Shown: positions 25,312-36,381, numbered from the stretch's first letter. The stretch is DNA of 64,000 bases from Psychrosphaera aestuarii (GCF_017948405.1 NZ_CP072844.1:2914001-2978000), one strand, 5' to 3'. Numbers and translations are program-made. Notes: generated by a model from the sequence alone, not told the origin.

Positions 25312-27537
25312 ATGGCGCTATTTTCCCAAGTTATTTTGCATATTGCATTGCCGGTTCCCTTAAGAAGGCTTTTTGATTACTTATTGCCTAGTGAGCTGGA
25401 AACTGATGCTATAGATGTCGCTAACACGATTGAAAAAGTTACGATAGGACAGAGAGTTGTTGTACCTTTTGGACGACAAACATTAGTCGGCGTGGTTTTA
25501 GCTGTCGACACCCACACTGATCAGGATGTAGCAAAATTAAAACCTGCATTGTCATTTGTAGAAAACCAAGCCAGTTTTGACGCCGCACAACTTCAACTAT
25601 TAAACTGGGCTGCAGAATATTACCAACATCCAATTGGTGATGTATTTTCGATGGCTTTACCTGGTGCCCTACGAAGCCCAAAAACCATTGATGAACAACT
25701 ACCCAAAGTTTTACAAAAATGCGATGAACTTCCAGACAAGCAAGCACTGCCTAAAAACGCCAAACAAATACATAAATTATATGATGTTATACGTTCTGGA
25801 AGTTTTACGCGGGACGAGCTAAACAAAAAAGACATCACTAGCACCACTATCAAAAAGTTTATCGATAAAAATTGGGCGGAGTGGACTACTAGCGGTCAAG
25901 GTAGTAGCGCAGTAACAGCAAGTCATATCAATGAAGGATTAGCGCTTAATACCGAACAAGCTATTGCTGTGGCTGCAATCAATGCTGTTAATCACCACCA
26001 ATGCTTTTTGATTGATGGCGTAACGGGTAGCGGAAAGACCGAAGTATATCTGCAAGCCATTGAACACCGCTTACTAAATCAGTGGCAGGTCCTAGTGTGT
26101 GTTCCAGAGATTGGCCTAACGCCGCAAACGATAGCAAGATTTAAACAACGATTTGATGTCCCTGTTGCGCTTTGGCACTCAGCAATGACCGACAAACAAC
26201 GTTTTGATACTTGGCAACAAACTCGTAGCGGTAAAGCCCGCATCGTTATCGCAACTCGCTCTGGTATTTTCCTGCCGTTTAAATCACTTGGTATGATTAT
26301 TATTGATGAAGAGCATGATGCGTCATTCAAACAACAAGATGGTTTTAAGTACCATTGCCGTAGTTTAGCTTTATATCGAGCCCATCAAGCCAACATTCCA
26401 GTAGTACTTGGTTCTGCGACGCCTAGCTTAGAAACCTTATATAATGTTGAGCAAGGTAAGTTTAGCTATTTACAGCTTCAACGACGAGCCGGTGGCAGTC
26501 AGATGCCAACAACTCACTTGTTAGATCTTAATCGCTGCCAAACTCAAGCTGCATTAGGCCAACCTTTAATTGATGAAATCTCCAATCAATTAGATAAAGG
26601 CCGCCAAGTTATGCTGTTTATTAATCGTCGAGGTTTCGCTCCGGTTCTTATGTGTGAAGAGTGTCATTGGCTGACAGAGTGCGGTCGTTGCAGTAGTTTC
26701 ACCACTTATCACAAAAATAGTAATCTATTGATTTGCCACCACTGTGGTTTTCAACACCCAACGTTGCATCAATGTTTAGGGTGTGGCTCAACAAGAATGA
26801 CGCCCGTTGGTACCGGCACTGAGCAAATAGAATCAAATTTAGCTAATTTATTTCCAGCCACGGAAATAGTCCGATTAGATCGCGATAGCACCAGTAAAAA
26901 AGGCGAATTCGACGATAAACTAAATAAAATTAACGCCGGCCAGCCCATGATTATTGTTGGCACCCAAATGATTGCCAAAGGTCATCATTTTCCTAACGTG
27001 AGTTTAGTGGGTATTGTTGATGTTGATGGGGCTTTGTTTAGTAGCGATTTTAGAGCCGCTGAAAAACTCTCGCAATTGGTGGTTCAGGTTGCAGGTCGAG
27101 CTGGCCGAGGATCAATAAAAGGCCAGGTCTGGCTGCAAACTAAGTTTCCTGAACATCCTGTTATTCAAGACTTAGTGAATAATGAATATAAAGACTTTGC
27201 TAAATACGCATTAAATGAGCGAAAAATGCTCAGTCTTCCACCCTATTCACATCATATTATTTTAAGAGCTGAGTCGACCATCCCTGATTTAGGACAACAG
27301 TGGTTATCGAACCTGTCTGGCTATTTATCAGATTACGAAGGGTTATCAATACTAGGACCGACACCTGCTCCTATGACACGAAAAGCAGGTAAGTTTAGAC
27401 ATATGTTGATAATTCAAAGTCAATCTCGCCCTTATTTGCATAAATTAGTGAATTGGTTACTAGAAAACTTGGATACCATCCAAAAGGATAATAGAATCCG
27501 TTGGTCGGTCGATGTCGACCCTGTAGATTTAAGTTAA
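25312..27537 (+). CDS. priA: Primosomal helicase PriA (N')
   Basis: The 741-residue 3'-5' helicase reloads the replisome at stalled forks. It shows the N-terminal DNA-binding domain (FDYLLP, VVPFGRQTLVGVV), Walker A GVTGSGKTEVYL near residue 237, the DEEHD box near 332, GSATPSLET near 365, and the eight-cysteine zinc region from CEECHWLTECGRC near 443 to CLGCGS near 485. The priA-ftsN-hslV-hslU order is conserved in gammaproteobacteria. Confidence 0.97.
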   Translation: MALFSQVILHIALPVPLRRLFDYLLPSELETDAIDVANTIEKVTIGQRVVVPFGRQTLVGVVLAVDTHTDQDVAKLKPALSFVENQASFDAAQLQLLNWAAEYYQHPIGDVFSMALPGALRSPKTIDEQLPKVLQKCDELPDKQALPKNAKQIHKLYDVIRSGSFTRDELNKKDITSTTIKKFIDKNWAEWTTSGQGSSAVTASHINEGLALNTEQAIAVAAINAVNHHQCFLIDGVTGSGKTEVYLQAIEHRLLNQWQVLVCVPEIGLTPQTIARFKQRFDVPVALWHSAMTDKQRFDTWQQTRSGKARIVIATRSGIFLPFKSLGMIIIDEEHDASFKQQDGFKYHCRSLALYRAHQANIPVVLGSATPSLETLYNVEQGKFSYLQLQRRAGGSQMPTTHLLDLNRCQTQAALGQPLIDEISNQLDKGRQVMLFINRRGFAPVLMCEECHWLTECGRCSSFTTYHKNSNLLICHHCGFQHPTLHQCLGCGSTRMTPVGTGTEQIESNLANLFPATEIVRLDRDSTSKKGEFDDKLNKINAGQPMIIVGTQMIAKGHHFPNVSLVGIVDVDGALFSSDFRAAEKLSQLVVQVAGRAGRGSIKGQVWLQTKFPEHPVIQDLVNNEYKDFAKYALNERKMLSLPPYSHHIILRAESTIPDLGQQWLSNLSGYLSDYEGLSILGPTPAPMTRKAGKFRHMLIIQSQSRPYLHKLVNWLLENLDTIQKDNRIRWSVDVDPVDLS

Positions 27538-27558
27538 TAGTATTAAGGCTCTTTGCCC

Positions 27559-28101
27559 ATGAAAAATAAAGATTACGTTAGTCAGAAAAAACGACAGAAA
27601 CCAGTAAAGCATGACGTTCCAAAAGGTCGACCTTTTCCCGTTGTGAAAATGTTATTAGTCGCCGCGTTGATAGCTGGTTTTGTTGGTGGTTTGCTCTATA
27701 TCAAGAGTGACTCCAGCGATTTTCAAGAAACACAACCGCAAGTTCACAAAAAACAAACCCAAAAGTCAAAACCACTGCCTCCTCCTCCTGAAGATGAAGA
27801 GTGGTCATTTATTGAAGAGCTTGAAAATAAAAACGTTGAAGTAGAATCAGAAGAACTTAAAGATCGCGGGCCATACAAAATGCAATGCGCAAGCTTCCGT
27901 AGTCAATCGGACGCCGAAGGCTTTAAAGCACAGATCGCATTTGCTGGCTATGAGTCACAAGTGATACCTTCCCAAGGCACATCAGGCATGTGGTATAAAG
28001 TTGTTTTAGGCCCGTTTGAACGCAAGCGCGATGCTGAGAAAACCCGTCATATTCTGAAGCGAAATGACATCACTGGTTGTCAAATTTGGTTGTGGCGTTA
28101 A
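27559..28101 (+). CDS. ftsN: Cell division protein FtsN (SPOR domain)
   Basis: The 180-residue bitopic protein has a short basic cytoplasmic N terminus, one transmembrane helix (MLLVAALIAGFVGGLLYI, about residues 31-48), a proline-rich periplasmic linker and a C-terminal SPOR domain (residues about 105-180, YKMQCASFRSQSDAEGFKAQ...) that binds denuded peptidoglycan at the septum. It is shorter than E. coli FtsN (319). Position between priA and hslV supports the name. The ATG at 27559 is preferred over a TTG six bases earlier. Confidence 0.88.
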   Translation: MKNKDYVSQKKRQKPVKHDVPKGRPFPVVKMLLVAALIAGFVGGLLYIKSDSSDFQETQPQVHKKQTQKSKPLPPPPEDEEWSFIEELENKNVEVESEELKDRGPYKMQCASFRSQSDAEGFKAQIAFAGYESQVIPSQGTSGMWYKVVLGPFERKRDAEKTRHILKRNDITGCQIWLWR

Positions 28102-28181
28102 GCATTTAACGTCACCTCTTGAAATCCCCATAAATACCCCTACATAAGCTAGACTTATTTAAACTCTGGAGTGGATTATTC

Positions 28182-28700
28182 ATGACCACAATTGTATCTG
28201 TACGACGCGGTAAAGACGTTGTACTTGGTGGTGACGGACAAGTGTCACTAGGCAATACTGTAATGAAAGGCAACGCCGTAAAAGTCCGTCGTCTGTATAA
28301 AGGTAAAGTAATTGCAGGCTTTGCCGGCGGTACCGCCGATGCGTTTACCCTATTTGAAAAGTTTGAAGCTAAACTTGAAATGCACCAAGGTCACTTAACC
28401 AAAGCCGCAGTAGAATTAGCCAAAGACTGGCGTACCGATAAAATGTTGCGAAAGCTTGAGGCTTTGCTTGCGGTAGCCGATGAAACTGCCTCGTTAATTA
28501 TTTCTGGTAATGGCGATGTTATTCAACCAGAAAACGATCTTATTGCGATAGGTTCTGGTGGCCCATTTGCGCAAGCAGCTGCCACTGCACTTTTAGAGAA
28601 TACTGATCTAGGCGCCAAAGATATTGTAGAGAAAAGTCTAAATATTGCGGGCTCTATCTGTGTTTATACAAACACAAATTTAACCATCGAAGAATTGTAA
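28182..28700 (+). CDS. hslV: ATP-dependent protease subunit HslV
   Basis: The 172-residue proteasome-like peptidase has the catalytic N-terminal threonine exposed after Met removal ([10 protein letters not shown]), and the conserved [14 protein letters not shown] and [12 protein letters not shown] segments. It forms the double-hexamer core that degrades proteins unfolded by HslU, which is encoded 31 bases downstream. The pair belongs to the heat-shock regulon in relatives. Confidence 0.98.
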   Translation: MTTIVSVRRGKDVVLGGDGQVSLGNTVMKGNAVKVRRLYKGKVIAGFAGGTADAFTLFEKFEAKLEMHQGHLTKAAVELAKDWRTDKMLRKLEALLAVADETASLIISGNGDVIQPENDLIAIGSGGPFAQAAATALLENTDLGAKDIVEKSLNIAGSICVYTNTNLTIEEL

Positions 28701-28731
28701 CGATAGTAAGTATTAGAATTAAGGTTATTCC

Positions 28732-30066
28732 ATGTCATCAATGACCCCTAGAGAAATTGTTCACGAATTAGATCAGCACATTGTTGGTCAAGATAAAGCA
28801 AAAAAAGCCGTCGCTATTGCGCTAAGAAACCGCTGGCGCAGAATGCAGCTAGAGCCAACGCTTCGAGCAGAAGTAACGCCAAAAAATATCTTAATGATAG
28901 GCCCGACAGGTGTCGGTAAAACTGAAATTGCCCGTCGACTAGCAAAATTAGCGAACGCACCATTCATTAAGGTTGAAGCGACTAAGTTCACCGAAGTGGG
29001 TTATGTTGGTAAAGAAGTAGAATCGATTATTCGCGATCTTACCGAAATTTCAGTAAAACTAACTCGCGAAGTCGCCATTGAAAAGAACAAACATAAAGCT
29101 GAAGAAGCAGCTGAAGAGCGAATTCTTGATGCATTATTGCCTCCTGCTCGCGATACCTTTGGCCAAGTAGTTGAGTCAGATCAGCCAGAAAGCTCAGCTC
29201 GTCAAGTATTACGCAAGCGATTCCGCCAAGGCGAACTAGACGATAAAGAGATTGAAATCGACATTGCTCAAAAAGAAATTGGCGTAGAAATCATGGCTCC
29301 TCCTGGTATGGAAGAAATGACTTCTCAGCTTCAAGGGATGTTCCAAAACTTATCAGGCGATAAGAAAAAAGCACGCAAACTAAAAGTTAGTGCTGCGTTT
29401 AAGATGCTGTTAGACGAAGAAGCCGCAAAGCTTATTAACAATGACGATTTAAAAGAAATGGCCATTGAAGCTGTAGAACAAAACGGCATTGTGTTTATAG
29501 ACGAGATTGACAAAATTTGTAAACGTGAAGGCGCGAACAGTGCTGACGTATCACGAGAAGGTGTTCAAAGAGATCTACTTCCGCTTGTTGAAGGCTCTAC
29601 TGTGACAACTAAGTATGGCATGGTTAAAACTGACCATATGTTGTTCATCGCATCTGGTGCTTTTCAGATGAGTAAACCATCTGATTTAATTCCTGAATTG
29701 CAAGGCCGTTTACCAATTCGTGTTGAGCTAAACGCATTAACGCCAGAAGACTTCGAACGCATTCTTACTGAACCAAACGCGTCCTTGACCGAACAATACA
29801 GAGCGCTGCTTGCCACTGAAGGCGTGACGGTTACATTTAGTGAAGATGGTATAAAGCAGATTGCACAAGCCGCATTTCGAGTAAATGAGAAAAACGAGAA
29901 TATTGGTGCAAGAAGATTACATACCGTCTTAGAGCGTTTAATTGAAGAGATTTCTTACAATGCGTCTGACCGCAGCGGTGAGTCTTTTGTTATCGATGCA
30001 GACTTTGTTAAAGAAAATTTAGACGAAGTCATTGAAGATGAAGATTTAAGTAAATTTATTCTATAA
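28732..30066 (+). CDS. hslU: ATPase subunit HslU of the HslVU protease
   Basis: The 444-residue AAA+ unfoldase contains [17 protein letters not shown] at the N terminus, Walker [10 protein letters not shown] near residue 59, Walker [11 protein letters not shown] near 252, the inserted I domain between about 110 and 230, and the C-terminal [13 protein letters not shown] tail that docks into HslV (here DEDLSKFIL). A clear terminator follows. Confidence 0.98.
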   Translation: MSSMTPREIVHELDQHIVGQDKAKKAVAIALRNRWRRMQLEPTLRAEVTPKNILMIGPTGVGKTEIARRLAKLANAPFIKVEATKFTEVGYVGKEVESIIRDLTEISVKLTREVAIEKNKHKAEEAAEERILDALLPPARDTFGQVVESDQPESSARQVLRKRFRQGELDDKEIEIDIAQKEIGVEIMAPPGMEEMTSQLQGMFQNLSGDKKKARKLKVSAAFKMLLDEEAAKLINNDDLKEMAIEAVEQNGIVFIDEIDKICKREGANSADVSREGVQRDLLPLVEGSTVTTKYGMVKTDHMLFIASGAFQMSKPSDLIPELQGRLPIRVELNALTPEDFERILTEPNASLTEQYRALLATEGVTVTFSEDGIKQIAQAAFRVNEKNENIGARRLHTVLERLIEEISYNASDRSGESFVIDADFVKENLDEVIEDEDLSKFIL

Positions 30067-30130
30067 GTTGAAGCTCACAATTTTTTGAGACAATACTACA
30101 TCATTTAAACTGTGATAATGCTTCACGTTA

Positions 30131-30160
30131 AAGCCAGTTGCCTATGCTACTGGCTTTTTT
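30131..30160 (+). terminator. Intrinsic terminator of hslVU
   Basis: AAGCCAGT pairs with ACTGGCTT around a ten-base loop, followed by TTTTTT. It lies 64 bases after the hslU stop. Confidence 0.85.
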
Positions 30161-30253
30161 ATTCGTTGAGTTTCTTTTATTTACATTAATGTGTGTTAGT
30201 GTTTTTAATAGCATATTATTTTAATTTGCGATTACTCAAAGAGTGCAGATGGA

Positions 30254-31087
30254 ATGAAAATTACGTTTTTTGGCGCGAGAGCTCAAATACCGACACCTGG
30301 TCCAGAAACACAACGTTTTGGCGGAAATACACATTGTATTATGCTCACCGCTAAAAGTGGTCAGAAGCTTTTATTAAACGCAGGTTCGGGAATTCGCTTT
30401 GCAAGCCATGAATTTGACGACTACCACGATCCAATTCATATCTTACTTAGCCAACATCACTGGGATCATATTCAAGGGTTTCCATTTTTTGACCCAATAA
30501 AGAAGCCTAAACAGCAGATTACTATTTACCCAGCCAATACTAATGAATCGCACGATACCGCTATACTGGATCAAATAAACAAAACTTACACAGCGGATAA
30601 ATTTCATTTACTTCCATCTACTATTACTATCAAAAAAACAAAGTTTAACCTCCCTGAGGCTGTGCAAATTGGTGATTTTTCAATACAAGCAATGAAAGTC
30701 AATCACCCCGGCGGAGGCTCCGCCTACAAGATAACAGCGGATGATAAAACGATCGTTGTCTGCAACAACAATGAGTTATTTGCGCCCGACGCTAATAATT
30801 ATCATAGCTTTGAAGAATGGAGCTTGTTTTGTCAATATGCTGATTTACTGGTCCATGATGCACGTTTTATGAATGCGGATATGGTGAACCGTTTAGGAAT
30901 GGGACATAGCTGCCTAAATGACGTTATTGAATTAGGCATTGCGGCGGAAGTAAAAATGTTATGTATGTCGTGTTTAGATCCGTCAAGTAGTGATGAGCTA
31001 TTAGACTTTTTAACCACTCGGTTATTTGCTGATAGGTTGCCCTTTAGCTTCTTTTTTGCAAAAGAAGGTCGGCAGATGCACATTTAG
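30254..31087 (+). CDS. MBL-fold protein with substituted metal ligands
   Basis: The 277-residue protein has the metallo-beta-lactamase fold of the family whose members read S-H-x-H-W-D-H-I-Q-G. Here the motif is SQHHWDHIQG, so the first zinc ligand is Gln67 instead of His. The usual DAG is NAG (residue 42), and the bridging Asp in the T-D-x-E block is replaced within CNNNE (residues 168-172). His149 in NHPGGGS and His199 in HDARF remain. Loss of several ligands suggests altered metal use or a non-catalytic role. No operon partner is visible; it is convergent with gpsA. Confidence 0.82.
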   Translation: MKITFFGARAQIPTPGPETQRFGGNTHCIMLTAKSGQKLLLNAGSGIRFASHEFDDYHDPIHILLSQHHWDHIQGFPFFDPIKKPKQQITIYPANTNESHDTAILDQINKTYTADKFHLLPSTITIKKTKFNLPEAVQIGDFSIQAMKVNHPGGGSAYKITADDKTIVVCNNNELFAPDANNYHSFEEWSLFCQYADLLVHDARFMNADMVNRLGMGHSCLNDVIELGIAAEVKMLCMSCLDPSSSDELLDFLTTRLFADRLPFSFFFAKEGRQMHI

Positions 31088-31105
31088 CTGTGCTTGACCG
31101 ACCTT
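31065..31105 (-). terminator. Long hairpin at the 3' ends of the MBL gene and gpsA
   Basis: AAGGTCGG pairs with CCGACCTT and encloses a second stem GCACA/TGTGC. It starts 24 bases after the gpsA stop on the minus strand and overlaps the last codons of the convergent MBL-fold gene. There is only a weak T run, so termination is plausible but not certain. Confidence 0.4.
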
Positions 31106-31128
31106 GAGACAATTTCAATTTACCGATT

Positions 31129-32139
31129 TTATTCGCTCTTCGGATCTCTAGCTAACAAAGCCATCGCCGCATGTTCAGCAGGCTTACCTTGATATAGTAC
31201 TTGATAGATTTGCTCTGTGATTGGCATTTCTACACCCGCTCGCTGAGAAAGCATGTGTACTTCTTTGGTATTGCGATAACCTTCTACCACTTGACCAATT
31301 TCTGCCATAGCATCATCAACCGACTTGCCTTGGCCTAATGCTAAGCCAAAACGTCTGTTACGAGACTGATTATCTGTACAAGTTAATACTAAATCACCTA
31401 AGCCGGCCATGCCCATTAAGGATTGAGGATCCGCTCCTAATGCAGACGCAAGGCGCATCATTTCCGCTAGTCCGCGAGTGATTAACGCAGTACGAGCATT
31501 TGCTCCGTAACCAATACCATCGGCCATACCAGCACCAATCGCAATTACATTTTTCACCGCTCCACCTAATTGCACAGCAGTGAAGTCTTTGTTCTTATAA
31601 ACTCGAAACTTTCTTTCACAATGTAGCAAGTCACAAAGTAACTGAGCGAAATCATCATCTTCTGATGAGCACGAAATGGCGGTTGGCAGACCTTTCACCA
31701 TTTCTTTGGCAAATGTCGGCCCAGATAACACTGCCAATGATGGCGTATCACCTAATACGTCTTTGGCGACGTCTTGAAGTAGTCGTCCAGACTCTGGATC
31801 TAAACCCTTTGTTGCCCAACACAATTTAGGCTTGGCTGGTAACATAGGTTTAATCTGTATAAGTAGATCAGAGAAAACATGACTTGGAACAACCACTAAA
31901 TGTAGTTCAGATTGCGTTACCGCCAGCTGCAGATTATCGGTCACCTGCAAGCTCTCTGGGAATGTTGCCCCCGGAAGGTACTTGGCATTTTCTCGGCTGG
32001 ATTGCATCGCAGCGATTTGTTTTTTATCACGTCCCCACATAATGACGTCGTGACCATTTCTGGCAAAACAAAAAGCGAGTGCGGTCCCATATGAGCCCGC
32101 ACCTAATACTGCAATCTTAAACTTTTTTTCGATATCCAT
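31129..32139 (-). CDS. gpsA: Glycerol-3-phosphate dehydrogenase [NAD(P)+]
   Basis: The 336-residue enzyme makes sn-glycerol 3-phosphate for phospholipid synthesis. [20 protein letters not shown] near residue 10 is the dinucleotide fold; [10 protein letters not shown] near 140, [15 protein letters not shown] near 193 (active-site lysine) and [17 protein letters not shown] near 256 are typical. It follows secB by three bases; secB-gpsA is a conserved pair, here extended by grxC and a rhodanese gene. Confidence 0.97.
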   Translation of the reverse strand: MDIEKKFKIAVLGAGSYGTALAFCFARNGHDVIMWGRDKKQIAAMQSSRENAKYLPGATFPESLQVTDNLQLAVTQSELHLVVVPSHVFSDLLIQIKPMLPAKPKLCWATKGLDPESGRLLQDVAKDVLGDTPSLAVLSGPTFAKEMVKGLPTAISCSSEDDDFAQLLCDLLHCERKFRVYKNKDFTAVQLGGAVKNVIAIGAGMADGIGYGANARTALITRGLAEMMRLASALGADPQSLMGMAGLGDLVLTCTDNQSRNRRFGLALGQGKSVDDAMAEIGQVVEGYRNTKEVHMLSQRAGVEMPITEQIYQVLYQGKPAEHAAMALLARDPKSE

Positions 32140-32142
32140 AGA

Positions 32143-32631
32143 TTAAGAATCTAGAGCTTGGCCTTCTGCGGCCTGCTTTTGAGCTTGTTCCATGTATTGT
32201 GCAAATAGCATATCAAAGTTAACTGGCGCTAAGTTTAATGCTGGGAATGTTCCACGGTTAACTAAGTTTGATACTGCTTCGCGAGCATATGGGAACAAGG
32301 TATTTGGGCAGAATGCACCAAGGATATGTGCCATTTGCTGCTCTGGCATGTTACCTAATACAAAAATACCGGCTTGTTGAACTTCACATAAGAACGCAGT
32401 TTGATCTTCAACCGTCGCAGTGACTGTTACTGAAAGAACAACTTCAAATACACCTGGTTCAATTTGAGTACTTTTATTATCTAAGTCCAGTTTTACTTCA
32501 GGCTTCCACTCTTTTGTAAAAATAGTTGGCGCGTTTGGCGCTTCAAACGAAAGGTCTTTCAAAAAGATACGTTGAATTGAGAATTGTGGTGCACCTTGCT
32601 CTTCTTGAGCTGCTGTAGCTTGATCTGTCAT
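32143..32631 (-). CDS. secB: Protein-export chaperone SecB
   Basis: The 162-residue tetrameric chaperone keeps precursors unfolded for Sec[20 protein letters not shown] near residue 17 and [32 protein letters not shown] near 108 are diagnostic. It lies between grxC and gpsA on the same strand. Confidence 0.97.
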   Translation of the reverse strand: MTDQATAAQEEQGAPQFSIQRIFLKDLSFEAPNAPTIFTKEWKPEVKLDLDNKSTQIEPGVFEVVLSVTVTATVEDQTAFLCEVQQAGIFVLGNMPEQQMAHILGAFCPNTLFPYAREAVSNLVNRGTFPALNLAPVNFDMLFAQYMEQAQKQAAEGQALDS

Positions 32632-32692
32632 AAGAAATTTCCTGAAATTTTTATAGTTATAGTTTTGATTTAATCGCGCGAATAACTAAACG

Positions 32693-32947
32693 TTAAAGAA
32701 GCGCGTCTAATTTTTTTTGTTGCTCTAGGGCAAACAAATCGTCACAACCGCCAACATGCATATCACCAATAAAAATCTGTGGTACTGTTGAACGCCCCAA
32801 TGCGCGTTCAATCATTGGCGCTCGCAATTCTGGCTGTTGATCAATTTTAATCTCGTTGTAGCTAATATTCTTTGAGTCTAACAATGACTTAGCACGCACA
32901 CAAAACGGGCAGTATGCCTTAGTATAAATATCTATTTGTTTCATCAA
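32693..32947 (-). CDS. grxC: Glutaredoxin 3
   Basis: The 84-residue thioredoxin-fold protein has the dithiol active site YCPFC near residue 12, the TVPQIFIGD cis-proline loop and a GGCDDL C-terminal motif. It reduces glutathione-mixed disulfides. It sits 19 bases after the rhodanese gene and 61 bases before secB. Confidence 0.96.
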   Translation of the reverse strand: MMKQIDIYTKAYCPFCVRAKSLLDSKNISYNEIKIDQQPELRAPMIERALGRSTVPQIFIGDMHVGGCDDLFALEQQKKLDALL

Positions 32948-32966
32948 AAAACCTTACTCTACTTGT

Positions 32967-33398
32967 TTATTTACTTTTAATTACTGGTAAGTTTGCACTT
33001 GTCCAAGTTTGCATGCCACCTTGTAAAACCGCGACGTTTTCATAACCCGCTTTTACTAATGTATTTGCAGCTGTTTTAGCTGAAATACCTGCGTTACACA
33101 CCACTATTATTGGGTTTGTCTTATTTTTTTCAAGTGAACCAAACTGTGCATTGCTGATTTTTTCCATCGGCAGGTTAACAGAGTCAGTGATATGACCTTT
33201 ATTAAACTCAGCCGGTTTACGGATATCAACTACAACGCCGTTTTCACGATTAACTAGCATTGTCATTTCATGAGTATTAACTGTCTTAACCTTCGACAAT
33301 GCACCAGTTACATAACTAGAAACTAAAAGAACGAATAATATCGCCCACGCAGCCGTCATATACACATGATTACCTAAAAATTCGATAAATTGCGCCAT
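32967..33398 (-). CDS. yibN: Membrane-anchored rhodanese-like protein (YibN)
   Basis: The 143-residue protein has an N-terminal transmembrane helix (residues about 12-30) and a single rhodanese domain with the active-site cysteine in VVCNAGISAKTA near residue 102. Rhodanese domains carry persulfide sulfur; the physiological acceptor is unknown. The yibN-grxC-secB-gpsA order is conserved in gammaproteobacteria, as is the divergent gpmI. Confidence 0.9.
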   Translation of the reverse strand: MAQFIEFLGNHVYMTAAWAILFVLLVSSYVTGALSKVKTVNTHEMTMLVNRENGVVVDIRKPAEFNKGHITDSVNLPMEKISNAQFGSLEKNKTNPIIVVCNAGISAKTAANTLVKAGYENVAVLQGGMQTWTSANLPVIKSK

Positions 33399-33542
33399 TT
33401 ACACTATTCCATTTTTACAACAAAAGTCGCGCGATTATACCTACATCTCAGAAAGAGTCCAAAAGCTAATTTTTTGTGACTTTAGTGCGCAATTGACGTT
33501 AGAATAATCAATATAAAATTTATCTAATTTGTAGAGTGAGTT

Positions 33543-35072
33543 ATGTCTGATAAAAAACCATTTGTGCTATGTATTTTAGATGGCTGGGGCCATAGAGAAG
33601 AAACATCAAACAATGCCATTGCACACGCCAATACACCAGTTTTAGATAAGCTTTGGAAGGATTGTCCAAGTACGCTTATTTCAGGCAGTGGTATGGACGT
33701 TGGTTTGCCAGATGGTCAAATGGGTAACTCGGAGGTTGGCCATGTAAACCTTGGCGCTGGACGTATTGTTTATCAAGACTTCACTCGAATTAGTAAAGCG
33801 ATAAACGATGGCGACTTTTTCAATAACCCTACATTAGTTCAATCGGTTGATTCTGCTATAGAGAAAAATGGCGCTGTTCATATTATGGGGCTATTGTCGC
33901 CAGGTGGCGTGCATAGTCATGAAGATCACATTCTTGCGATGATTAAGTTAGCAGAACAACGTGGCGCGACAAAAGTATATGTTCATGCCTTTTTAGATGG
34001 TCGAGATACGCCACCAAGAAGCGCAAAAAACTCACTTGAAATGCTAGAAACACACTTTGCAGAAACGCAGTCAGGTAAAGTCGCGTCTTTGATTGGTCGC
34101 TATTATGCGATGGATCGTGATAATCGTTGGGATCGTGTTGAGACGGCTTACAATATGCTGACGTTAGGTAAATCTGACTATACCGCCAACTCTGCTGTTG
34201 AAGGCTTAGATAAAGCTTATTCAAGAGATGAAAACGATGAATTTGTAAAATCGACCATTATTGGGGAAGCTGCTAAAGTTGAAGATAACGACTCTTTAAT
34301 ATTTATGAACTTTAGAGCTGATAGAGCACGAGAGATAACTCGCAGCTTTGTTGAAACGGAATTCTCAGGCTTTACACGTCAAATCGTTCCTAAATTATCA
34401 AAGTTTGTAATGTTGACTGAATATGCTGCCGACATTGATACTGTCGTCGCTTTTCCGCCAGCTGCATTAGATAATGTACTGGGCGAATGGCTAGAAAAGC
34501 ACAACAAAACACAACTTCGTATATCTGAAACTGAAAAGTATGCGCACGTAACGTTCTTTTTCTCTGGTGGTCGAGAAGCGTTATTTGAGGGAGAAAAACG
34601 AGAACTAATTCCTTCGCCTCAAGTTGCAACCTATGATTTACAACCAGAAATGAATTCTGAGTTACTTACAGATAAATTAGTTGAAGCGATTAAATCAAAA
34701 GAATACGACTTCATTGTTGTGAACTATCCAAATGGCGATATGGTTGGCCACACTGGCGTTTTTGAAGCTGCAGTCAAGGCCTGTGAGGCGGTAGATCATT
34801 GTGTAGGTCGAGTTGTTGAAGCATTACGAGAAGTGGGTGGTGAATGTCTTATTACCGCCGATCATGGTAACGCTGAACAAATGAGTGACGTCAACACAGG
34901 TCAAGCACATACTGCGCATACTAGTGAGCCTGTACCTTTTATTTATGTAGGGCGAGAAGCGACACCGGTGACAGACGGTAAACTAAGCGATGTTGCACCA
35001 ACAATTTTAAACCTTATTGGGATGCCGCAACCCGCTGAAATGACTGGCAAACCATTAATGATGGTTAAATAG
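33543..35072 (+). CDS. gpmI: Phosphoglycerate mutase, cofactor-independent
   Basis: The 509-residue manganese enzyme interconverts 3- and 2-phosphoglycerate. The N-terminal metal site LDGWGHRE, the phosphoserine site MGNSEVGH near residue 60 and the C-terminal [10 protein letters not shown] metal site near 440 are intact. It is divergent from yibN and followed one base later by envC. Also named gpmM. Confidence 0.97.
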   Translation: MSDKKPFVLCILDGWGHREETSNNAIAHANTPVLDKLWKDCPSTLISGSGMDVGLPDGQMGNSEVGHVNLGAGRIVYQDFTRISKAINDGDFFNNPTLVQSVDSAIEKNGAVHIMGLLSPGGVHSHEDHILAMIKLAEQRGATKVYVHAFLDGRDTPPRSAKNSLEMLETHFAETQSGKVASLIGRYYAMDRDNRWDRVETAYNMLTLGKSDYTANSAVEGLDKAYSRDENDEFVKSTIIGEAAKVEDNDSLIFMNFRADRAREITRSFVETEFSGFTRQIVPKLSKFVMLTEYAADIDTVVAFPPAALDNVLGEWLEKHNKTQLRISETEKYAHVTFFFSGGREALFEGEKRELIPSPQVATYDLQPEMNSELLTDKLVEAIKSKEYDFIVVNYPNGDMVGHTGVFEAAVKACEAVDHCVGRVVEALREVGGECLITADHGNAEQMSDVNTGQAHTAHTSEPVPFIYVGREATPVTDGKLSDVAPTILNLIGMPQPAEMTGKPLMMVK

Positions 35073-35073
35073 T

Positions 35074-36240
35074 ATGAAATCACAAGGAATCGTGAAACTT
35101 CTTGCATGGGTGATGATTAGCGCATTAAGCCTAACCGTCACCAATGCGTCTGCTAGATTACTCTTGGTCAATGATTCAGCGTTAGAAAAGTCGAATCAGC
35201 AACTCGCCGATATAAAAGCTCAGATTAAAAAACAAACCCAAGCTTTAGATAAAAAGATCGCCGAAAAGTCGACTTTAGAAGACACGTTTAAACGTTCAGA
35301 ATTAAAAGTGTCGGAGCTAGTTATCGCGTTACAACAAACACAAAATCAATTAAATAGTGTTAAAGATAAAGTAATAAAGTTAACAGCAGAACAAAATAAG
35401 CTATTGGCAAAACAAGAGCAGCAGCAACAAATCCTCGGGGAAATGGTTCGTACCGCCTATCTAAACGGCAAACATGACTACACTAAGCTATTACTTAATC
35501 AAAATGATCCTGCTCAATTAGAACGACTTATCACCTATTATCGTAAACTGAATGATGCTCGTGTTGAGCAACTCGAAGAAATTGAGTACACCCTTTCTCG
35601 TTTACAAGAAATTGCTCGCGATTTAACACAACAGCAACAACAGCTTAATGAGCTAAACGAGCAACAAAATCAAGAACGCTCACAGCTTGTGTCGAGACAA
35701 AATGATAGAAAAAAAGCGCTGGCACAACTGAATCGTAAAATAGCGAGTGACTCAAGTAAGTTAGAACAACTTCAAGCCGATGAGCAAAGATTGGCTATTG
35801 CAATTGAAAATGCGCAACGTAATGCAATACCAAGACCGGAAGATTTAGCGGGCCTGTACAACTTAAAGAAACAATTAAACTGGCCTGTTAAGGGGCGGAT
35901 TACCAAGCGATTTGGTCAACGTCGACAAGGTTCGATGCGTTGGAAAGGCGTTATTATTGATGCCAACTTAGGTAAGTCAGTAAACGCTATTGCTGATGGA
36001 ATTGTTTTATATACAGATTGGTTAAAAGGGTTTGGTTGGGTTACGGTAATTGATCACGGTAAAGGCTACATGAGTTTATACGGTCATAATCAGGCCTTAT
36101 TAAAGCAGGCTGGCGATTTTGTTGAGAAAAGTGAACCTATTGCACTGCTTGGTCAAAGCGGAGGCAAAGCAACACCAGGTTTATATTTTGAAATCAGATA
36201 CAAAGGCAAAACTGTAGACCCTGCGCGGTGGTGTCGTTAA
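35074..36240 (+). CDS. envC: Murein hydrolase activator EnvC
   Basis: The 388-residue periplasmic protein has a signal peptide (LLAWVMISALSLTVTNASA), a long coiled coil (residues about 35-245, rich in Gln and Lys) and a C-terminal LytM domain. The LytM zinc ligands are replaced (HxGxD position reads WKGVIID and the HxH reads GLYFEI), matching EnvC, which activates the AmiA/AmiB amidases at the septum rather than cutting peptidoglycan. It is recruited by FtsEX, which is also encoded in this window. Confidence 0.95.
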   Translation: MKSQGIVKLLAWVMISALSLTVTNASARLLLVNDSALEKSNQQLADIKAQIKKQTQALDKKIAEKSTLEDTFKRSELKVSELVIALQQTQNQLNSVKDKVIKLTAEQNKLLAKQEQQQQILGEMVRTAYLNGKHDYTKLLLNQNDPAQLERLITYYRKLNDARVEQLEEIEYTLSRLQEIARDLTQQQQQLNELNEQQNQERSQLVSRQNDRKKALAQLNRKIASDSSKLEQLQADEQRLAIAIENAQRNAIPRPEDLAGLYNLKKQLNWPVKGRITKRFGQRRQGSMRWKGVIIDANLGKSVNAIADGIVLYTDWLKGFGWVTVIDHGKGYMSLYGHNQALLKQAGDFVEKSEPIALLGQSGGKATPGLYFEIRYKGKTVDPARWCR

Positions 36241-36312
36241 AGCTTTTGTTAAAGGTGACTTTATCGATCAGTAGGTTATAATCATTTTTATAAATATAAA
36301 AACAACTAAATT

Positions 36313-36347
36313 TAAGTAGGACCTTAGGATACATAAGGCCACTTAAT
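36313..36347. other. Imperfect hairpin between envC and yibQ
   Basis: TAAGT, GG and CCTTA segments pair with TAAGG, CC and ACTTA across a seven-base loop, with single unpaired bases. No T run follows on the plus strand. It could be an mRNA-processing or attenuator element; function unknown. Confidence 0.35.
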
Positions 36348-36381
36348 CATAATAAAATATAACTAAAATTAGATTGTTAAC

